The position numbers were made by a program, and so were the translations under genes. The notes under the pieces are model-generated. The model searched no databases, had not been told where the DNA came from, and saw only the letters and a program-made list of their open reading frames with translations. A stretch of DNA of 10,041 nt from Actinomycetes bacterium (GTDB lineage Bacteria > Actinomycetota > Thermoleophilia > Solirubrobacterales > 70-9), in contig JAEZIQ010000059.1 in the NCBI GenBank assembly GCA_023436605.1, positions 1 through 10,041 on the forward strand, in the 5' to 3' direction. This document shows positions 5,704-10,041 of the stretch, piece after piece. Position 1 is the stretch's first letter; each line of letters begins with the position of its first letter.

Positions 5704-7064
5704 AGGTCCAGCCTCCGCGTCATCGCGATCGGGATCAGGGCCAGCAGGCCGAAAAGGGCCGAAATCAGGAAGGAAAGAGAAAAGGCCTTGGTTGCCGCCT
5801 TCTTGAGCTGCTCCTCGATCCCGGAGAGGATCGCCTCGTACTGGTTGCGCTCCTCGGGATCGGTCGGCATCGGGTCGAAGGCCGGCGAAAGGTCGGGCAC
5901 CCGGTCGCCCTGGGCGTCAACTTCGGAAGCCAGCTTCGCCCCCAGTTCGATCTTGTCCGAAGGGTCGATCGGCGAGTCGAGCACGATGGCGGTCCCCGCG
6001 TCGAGGGCAGCCTCGCGCTGGTCGTCGAGTTGCTGGGTGAAGATCGGGGTGAGGATCAGGAGCCCGACAACTACGCCGAGGTGGCGGGCGGAGATCGTCC
6101 AGCCGCCGTGGACCGCAGCTGCGGAACGACCGTGGAGCGCAGCCTCGGTCAGAGCCGAGAGCACCAGCGAGAGTCCGATGCCGGCGAGGATCTGCGGCGG
6201 TATCACCAGCCAGACCGTCGCCTTCGGCAACAGGCCGAGGGCAGCCAGACCGCCGGCGAGCAGAATCGCCCCCGCCGCAGCGCGAATCCGTTCCGATTCG
6301 ACGTTGCTCCCGATCCGCGAGCCCACCAGGGCGGCCACAGGCAGAACCGTTACCACCAGCGCGGCTTCGATCGGAGTGAGCAGCCAGCCCTCGATCAGCA
6401 TCAGCACGATCAGGAAAAGGGTCGCGGCGATCGAGGCGGAGACCAGAGCCAGGGCCAGGTTGGCGGACAGATGGGGTTTGTTGCCTTCGACCGCCCCGGT
6501 CGGTTCGGGAATCCTCCACTCACGTGTCTCCTGGATCACGATGTCCTTCAGCGGCACCCCGGCGATGATCGCCACCGGCACCTGGACCAGGAAAATCGAC
6601 TGCCACGAGACCAGCTCGGTCAATAGACCGCCCAGTCCCGGACCGACCGCAGCTCCGATCGCTCCGGCGCCAACCCAGGTCGCGATCGCCCGGCGATTGT
6701 CGCCGAAGGTCGAGACCATGAGTTCCAGGGCCCCGACCACCGCCACAGCTCCACCGGCCGCCTGCACGGCGCGACCGGTCAGGAGAGGACCGAGACCGGT
6801 GGCCAGACCACAGACCAGACTGCCGCCGGCGAACACGGCCAGACCGATTGCCGCCGAGCGGCCGGGACCGTAGCGGCGTGCGAGGTGGGCCGCCGGCACG
6901 GCGAGGAGCGCCAGAACCAGGTTGAAGATGATCAGCACCCAGGAAACCCCTGAAATACTGGTCTCGAACTCCCGGAAGATCTCCGGCAGGGCGAGCACGA
7001 CGATGGAGGAATCAGCGAGAACCAGCCCGACCGCACCTGCCAGGGCGGCCGTCCGCAGATTCAT
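5700..7064 (-). CDS. MFS exporter, DHA2 (EmrB/QacA) type
   Basis: This is a 454-residue polytopic protein, probably a proton-driven efflux pump in the inner membrane. Helix 1 carries the DHA2-type acidic residue in LADSSIVVLALPEI (D18). The motif B-like stretch GRAVQAAGG is at 98-106, motif C VGPGLGG at 141-147, and WQSIFLVQVPVAII follows at 155-168. Motif A reads HLARRYGPGR (60-69), where the usual Asp before Arg is Arg63. A hydrophilic loop of about 84 residues (342-425), rich in Asp and Glu, precedes the last helix, where a QacA-like external loop is often found. The start at ATG 7064 overlaps the transglycosylase stop as TGATG; a longer in-frame start at 7187 would add 41 charged residues and lie within the neighbouring gene. 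The substrate is unknown. The mycobacterial uvrB neighbourhood also contains an MFS exporter. Confidence 0.88.
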   Translation of the reverse strand: MNLRTAALAGAVGLVLADSSIVVLALPEIFREFETSISGVSWVLIIFNLVLALLAVPAAHLARRYGPGRSAAIGLAVFAGGSLVCGLATGLGPLLTGRAVQAAGGAVAVVGALELMVSTFGDNRRAIATWVGAGAIGAAVGPGLGGLLTELVSWQSIFLVQVPVAIIAGVPLKDIVIQETREWRIPEPTGAVEGNKPHLSANLALALVSASIAATLFLIVLMLIEGWLLTPIEAALVVTVLPVAALVGSRIGSNVESERIRAAAGAILLAGGLAALGLLPKATVWLVIPPQILAGIGLSLVLSALTEAALHGRSAAAVHGGWTISARHLGVVVGLLILTPIFTQQLDDQREAALDAGTAIVLDSPIDPSDKIELGAKLASEVDAQGDRVPDLSPAFDPMPTDPEERNQYEAILSGIEEQLKKAATKAFSLSFLISALFGLLALIPIAMTRRLDL

Positions 7065-7705
7065 CAGTACCCCAGTTCCAGCGAATACTTGTGCTTGTAC
7101 TCGCGCTGCTTCTCGAGCACTTTCTTCACGTAAGCCTTGGTTTCGGGGAAGGTGATGTCGTCGATCGTCATGATCGAGCCGCCCCATTCGTTGGCGTTGC
7201 CGGGACCGGCGTTGTAAGCCGCCAGCGCGGCGACCACGTCACCGTCGTACATCTCGAGCAGGTGAGCGAGATAGAAGGTCCCGTAGCGGATGTTGAGTTC
7301 CGGGTCACGCAGGTCGTCGAGCTTGAATGTGGTCCCTCCGCTCAGCTTCTCGATCTCTTCGGCGGTCTGGGGGGTGATCTGCATCAGCCCTCTCGCGTCC
7401 GCGTGCGAGGTCTGGTCGACGAACTGCGATTCCGAGTAGATCACCGCAGCGATCAGGGCCGCATCGACGCCCTTCTCCTGTGACTGCTGCCGGATTACAT
7501 CCTCATGCTTGAGCGGCAGCGTCACTTCCTTGATGCCCTTGCCGGCCAGTCCGCTGATGATCAGGATCGCGACCACCCCGACCACGATCAGCCCGAACAG
7601 GATCAGGAAGGCGCGACCGGCACCGGTGCGCGGCTTTGAGCTGGAACGGGGTGCCTGTCGGGTGCGGCGACGGCCGCCCGCGGTTGAAGATCGATTCGAG
7701 GCCAT
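7064..7705 (-). CDS. Membrane-anchored lytic transglycosylase (SLT domain)
   Basis: This 213-residue protein has a basic, Ser/Arg-rich cytoplasmic tail (1-30), one membrane helix (about 31-53) and an external Slt70-type lysozyme-like domain (about 66-205). The catalytic Glu is E92 in YSES. GLMQI (106-110) and AYNAG (163-167) are the other two family motifs, and NIRYGTFYLAHLL (138-150) also fits. Such enzymes cleave the MurNAc-GlcNAc bond of peptidoglycan and form 1,6-anhydro ends, in growth, division or assembly of envelope structures. All catalytic motifs are present, so it should be active. The ATG at 7705 lies 18 bases after the coaE stop, with a weak AGGA-like site. The gene continues into the MFS gene by a 1-base stop/start overlap. 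Its place directly behind rpsA and coaE suggests linkage of wall turnover to growth-related expression. Confidence 0.92.
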   Translation of the reverse strand: MASNRSSTAGGRRRTRQAPRSSSKPRTGAGRAFLILFGLIVVGVVAILIISGLAGKGIKEVTLPLKHEDVIRQQSQEKGVDAALIAAVIYSESQFVDQTSHADARGLMQITPQTAEEIEKLSGGTTFKLDDLRDPELNIRYGTFYLAHLLEMYDGDVVAALAAYNAGPGNANEWGGSIMTIDDITFPETKAYVKKVLEKQREYKHKYSLELGY

Positions 7706-7723
7706 TCAGAGTGGTCCTACAGC

Positions 7724-8320
7724 CTAGCTTTGATCGCCGGTCGACAAACCCGACCGCAGCGATTCGAGCAAATCAGCAAGCTTTTCTTCCAGCTCTTCCG
7801 GGGTGCCGTCGTTCTCGATCACCGTGTCGGCGCGTCCTGCCTTTTCGGCCTGACTGAGCTGTCTCGCCTCACGGCCCTCTACCCCTTCGTGGCCGCGGGA
7901 GCGAGCCCGCTGCTGCCGGACTTCTTCGTGAGCGACGATCGCGACCGTGTGATCGAAACGCTGGTGCATCTCACCTTCGAAAAGAAGCGGGATCTCGGCC
8001 ACGGCGAACTCCGTTCCCGGTTCGAGTCCCTCGATCCAGCCGAGCAGTTCCGCCCCGACCAGCGGGTGGATCTGCGACTCGAGCCAGCCGAGCTCGGCCG
8101 GATCGTTGAAAACCCGGGAGCCAACCACTGCCCGGTCGACTCGTCCTTCGGGAGCGACCTCGTCGCCCCAGCGCTCCTTGAGGCGGCTCAGCAGCGGCTC
8201 CTGGTCGAGCAGGTCGTGAACGACCTGGTCAGCCGAGATTGTTGCCGCGCCGAGCCGCCCAAAGGCGCTCAATGCCTCGGACTTACCGGCAGCTACGCCC
8301 CCGGTCAGTCCGATCGTCAG
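7724..8320 (-). CDS. coaE: Dephospho-CoA kinase, probable CTG start
   Basis: CoaE phosphorylates the 3' hydroxyl of dephospho-CoA ribose, the last step of coenzyme A synthesis, in the cytoplasm. The P-loop is GGVAAGKS (7-14), followed by LSAFGRLGAATISADQVVHDLL, where the family has its conserved substrate-binding Asp. EIPLLFE (the family's PLLfE box) and the ENDGTPEEL stretch near the C-terminus also fit. The only start in frame before the P-loop is CTG at 8318-8320: an in-frame stop lies five codons upstream, and the first conventional start (TTG, 8272) would delete the P-loop. With CTG the protein is 198 residues, normal for CoaE, and begins (M)TIGLTGG as expected. CTG overlaps the rpsA stop as CTGA, with AAGGGG (8331-8336) 10 bases upstream. 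A sequencing error (A to C in an ATGA) is the alternative. Confidence 0.93.
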   Translation of the reverse strand: MTIGLTGGVAAGKSEALSAFGRLGAATISADQVVHDLLDQEPLLSRLKERWGDEVAPEGRVDRAVVGSRVFNDPAELGWLESQIHPLVGAELLGWIEGLEPGTEFAVAEIPLLFEGEMHQRFDHTVAIVAHEEVRQQRARSRGHEGVEGREARQLSQAEKAGRADTVIENDGTPEELEEKLADLLESLRSGLSTGDQS

Positions 8321-9825
8321 GACTGTTCTTCCCCTTCAGCGGAGTCCGCGTCAGCTTCGGCGGCTTCCTCGGTGATCTCTTCTGCTTCCTCGACCACGGC
8401 CTCTTCGGCGGCGGCTTCCTCGGCGGCAGCTTCGATCTCGACCTCGGCGACGGCGTCCTCGACCACCTCTTCGGGGGTCTCGTCCTCGCCGGCGGCTTCC
8501 TGGGCGGCGTCGGCCACTTCGGCCTCGGCGATCGCCTCGTCAACCACTGCCTCTACCTCGGGAGCGGCCTCTTCAGCCGATTCTTCGGCGAAGACCTCTT
8601 CGGAGAGACCAAGTTCCGGAGTCTCCTCCTCGACCGGCTGAGCGGTTCCCGATGCGGCCGCGAGGGCAGCGCCGAGATCCTTGAGCAGCATGTTCTGGCC
8701 TTCGACCCGCTTGATAGAGAGCGAAAGGCGACGACGCTCTTCGTCGATCTCGAGGATCTTGACGTTAAGGCTGGCGCCCAGCTCGACGACCTCGCTCGGG
8801 TTCTCGACGTGGTGGTCGGCCAGTTCCGAAATGTGGACCAGACCCTCAACGCCGTCGAGGATCTCGACGAAAGCGCCGAAGGAAACGACCTTGGTGACGG
8901 TGCCCTCGAGCACGTCGCCGGAACGGTAGGTCGAAACAACCCGCTGCCACGGATCTTCCTGGGTCTGCTTGAGACCCAGCGAGATGCGCTGGCGGTCGCG
9001 GTCGATGTCGAGCACCTTGATCTTGACCGTGTCGCCGATCGCAACCACCTCGGACGGGTGGTTGACATGGCTCCAGGAAAGCTCGGAGATGTGGATCAGG
9101 CCGTCGATGCCCTCGAGGTCCACGAACGCGCCGAAATCGACGATGTTCGAGATCTTGCCCTCGACGACCTCGCCCGGCTGCAGGCGATCCAGGATCTGGT
9201 CGCGGACTTCCTTGCGCTCCTCTTCGAGGACGGCGCGGCGGGAAAGCACGACGTTGTTGCGGCTGCGGTTGAGCTCGATGACCTTGCATTCGAGCGTCGT
9301 CGACATGAACTCGTCGAGGTTGTGGACCCGACGGATGTCGACCAGCGAGGCAGGCAGGAAGCCGCGGATGCCGAGGTCGAGGATCAGGCCGCCCTTGACG
9401 ACCTCGATCACGTTGCCTTCGACCGGCTCGCCGTTTTCGGCGGCGGTTTCGATCTTGCGCCATGCCTTCTCGAAGCGCGCACGCTTCTTCGAAAGAATGA
9501 GTCGGCCTTCAGAGTCTTCCTTGGTGACGACGAGTGCGTCGATTTCCTCGCCGAGCTCGACCTCTTCCGAGGTATCGACGTTCTTGCGAATCGAGAGCTC
9601 GCCGGCGGGAATTACGCCTTCCGACTTGTAGCCGATGTCGAGCAGAACCTCGTCACGATCGATCCGGACGACTTTGCCGTTGACGACATCGCCTTCCTCG
9701 AACGAAACGATGGTCGCTGCGTAGTTTGGAACGATCCGGCCGTCAACATTGAGGAGCAGGCCATTTGAGCCTTCGACCGGAACCCCCTCTGGGGCGGGTT
9801 GGAGTGTGGTGTCAGTAGTAGTCAC
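8317..9825 (-). CDS. rpsA: 30S ribosomal protein S1
   Basis: S1 binds mRNA on the small ribosomal subunit and helps initiation. This 502-residue protein has four S1 RNA-binding domains at about 45-115, 132-198, 218-288 and 303-374. The actinobacterial and Firmicute forms also have fewer domains than the six in E. coli. Domains 3 and 4 carry the classic FGAFV and GL[IV]HISEL motifs; domains 1 and 2 are more divergent, as usual. Residues from about 383 to 502 are an acidic Glu/Ala/Val-rich tail without a single Lys or Arg. The start is GTG at 9825 (VTTTDTTLQPAPEG); the open frame runs further upstream to 10014 but there encodes the palindromic repeats and has no start with support. No clear Shine-Dalgarno precedes the GTG. 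It heads the five-gene operon. Confidence 0.96.
   Translation of the reverse strand: MTTTDTTLQPAPEGVPVEGSNGLLLNVDGRIVPNYAATIVSFEEGDVVNGKVVRIDRDEVLLDIGYKSEGVIPAGELSIRKNVDTSEEVELGEEIDALVVTKEDSEGRLILSKKRARFEKAWRKIETAAENGEPVEGNVIEVVKGGLILDLGIRGFLPASLVDIRRVHNLDEFMSTTLECKVIELNRSRNNVVLSRRAVLEEERKEVRDQILDRLQPGEVVEGKISNIVDFGAFVDLEGIDGLIHISELSWSHVNHPSEVVAIGDTVKIKVLDIDRDRQRISLGLKQTQEDPWQRVVSTYRSGDVLEGTVTKVVSFGAFVEILDGVEGLVHISELADHHVENPSEVVELGASLNVKILEIDEERRRLSLSIKRVEGQNMLLKDLGAALAAASGTAQPVEEETPELGLSEEVFAEESAEEAAPEVEAVVDEAIAEAEVADAAQEAAGEDETPEEVVEDAVAEVEIEAAAEEAAAEEAVVEEAEEITEEAAEADADSAEGEEQS
8331..8336 (-). promoter_or_regulatory. Shine-Dalgarno of coaE inside the rpsA 3' end
   Basis: AAGGGG on the minus strand lies 10 bases upstream of the CTG at 8320 and within the last codons of rpsA. 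It supports initiation at the CTG that overlaps the rpsA stop. Confidence 0.45.
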
Positions 9826-9864
9826 AGTCCGGGAATGATGGCAGAACGAAGCATCTCCCGCGTA

Positions 9865-9882
9865 GCAGTCGGGATTCCGCCT
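9865..9882. repeat. Degenerate copy of the palindromic repeat
   Basis: GCAGTCGG, four bases, then CCGCCT: this has the two ends of the 28-base repeat found four times further right but lacks most of its palindromic core. It is probably a deleted relic, 40 bases upstream of the rpsA start. Confidence 0.45.
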
Positions 9883-9897
9883 AGGACCGGGAACACC

Positions 9898-10041
9898 GCA
9901 GTCGGCGAGCTTCGCCCCGCCTGCATTTGCAGTCGGCGAGCTTCGCTCCGCCTGCAAGTTCAACCCGCCCCACCCCAGGACATCAGCAGTCGGCGAGCTT
10001 CGCCCCGCCTGCATTTGCAGTCGGCGAGCTTCGCTCCGCCT
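9898..10041. repeat. Four palindromic 28-base units in two duplicated pairs upstream of rpsA
   Basis: Units at 9898-9925, 9929-9956, 9986-10013 and 10017-10041 (cut by the window end) begin GCAGTCGG and end CCGCCTGCA. Each has the core GCGA-GCT-TCGC and outer arms (T)GCAG/CTGC(A), so each can fold as an imperfect hairpin. Units 1 and 3 have CGCCCCGCC; units 2 and 4 have CGCTCCGCC. Within a pair the units are separated by TTT. The two pairs are direct copies at an 88-base period, with a 29-base unrelated spacer (9957-9985). This looks like a REP-like extragenic repeat that was duplicated locally. No clear rpsA promoter is visible between 9826 and 9897. Confidence 0.85.

Noticed and set aside
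5217..6873. Two long plus-strand open frames opposite the MFS and membrane protein genes
   Set aside because: Their products are Arg/Pro/Ser-rich, typical of antisense frames in GC-rich DNA; the minus-strand genes have clear helices and motifs.
7065..7187. Longer N-terminus for the MFS exporter
   Set aside because: The extra 41 residues are charged, lie within the transglycosylase gene and precede a typical MFS first helix; the ATG at 7064 makes a TGATG junction.
8239..9768. Long plus-strand open frame (509 codons) opposite rpsA
   Set aside because: It is antisense to four clear S1 domains; its product is a low-complexity mirror of the acidic tail and codons of rpsA, and no domain is recognisable.
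9826..10014. Longer N-terminus for S1 through the repeat region
   Set aside because: The added residues only translate the palindromic repeats; S1 proteins in the group start near the TTTDTTL segment.
9898..10041. CRISPR array
   Set aside because: Spacers are alternately 3 and 29 bases and the pairs are direct duplicates, with no cas genes nearby; this is a duplicated palindromic repeat.

Overview
The window is GC-rich chromosomal DNA with dense, short-spaced genes. It most likely comes from an actinobacterium (Actinomycetota). A Thermoleophilia/Solirubrobacterales-type lineage is my best guess, from the DivIVA-like protein, the acidic-tailed S1 protein and the style of the single-pass membrane protein; no rRNA or other marker is present to prove it. 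The core synteny rpsA-coaE-...-MFS-...-uvrB recalls the mycobacterial order polA-rpsA-coaE-uvrB-(MFS exporter). No phage, transposon, CRISPR array or tRNA was found.

Layout, left to right. (1) 1-1804, plus strand: a promoter-like sequence, a roughly 130-base leader with several nested inverted repeats, then a two-domain ABC-F ATPase (185-1804) of the type that includes ribosome-protection antibiotic resistance factors. (2) 1813-4297, minus strand: uvrB followed 16 bases later by a small DivIVA-like coiled-coil protein. (3) 4363-4746, plus strand: a small DoxX-like membrane protein, divergent from uvrB. Both starts lie 6 bases after a -10-like hexamer, which suggests leaderless transcripts. 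(4) 4750-9825, minus strand: a tightly packed five-gene run, rpsA, coaE, a membrane-anchored lytic transglycosylase, a DHA2-type MFS exporter and a single-pass membrane protein with PT(D/E)V repeats. The junctions are CTGA overlap, 18-base gap, TGATG overlap and GTGA overlap, so this is very probably one translationally coupled operon. (5) 9826-10041: the region upstream of rpsA, filled with palindromic repeat units arranged as a duplicated pair.

The genes combine translation (S1, ABC-F), CoA synthesis, excision repair and cell envelope work (transglycosylase, DivIVA-like protein, exporter, membrane protein). The two most interesting signals are in control sequences. First, the ABC-F leader has a perfect 9-base complement of its own Shine-Dalgarno region, and a four-codon mini-ORF sits exactly on that anti-Shine-Dalgarno arm. 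Second, coaE can only keep its P-loop if it starts at a CTG that overlaps the rpsA stop codon.
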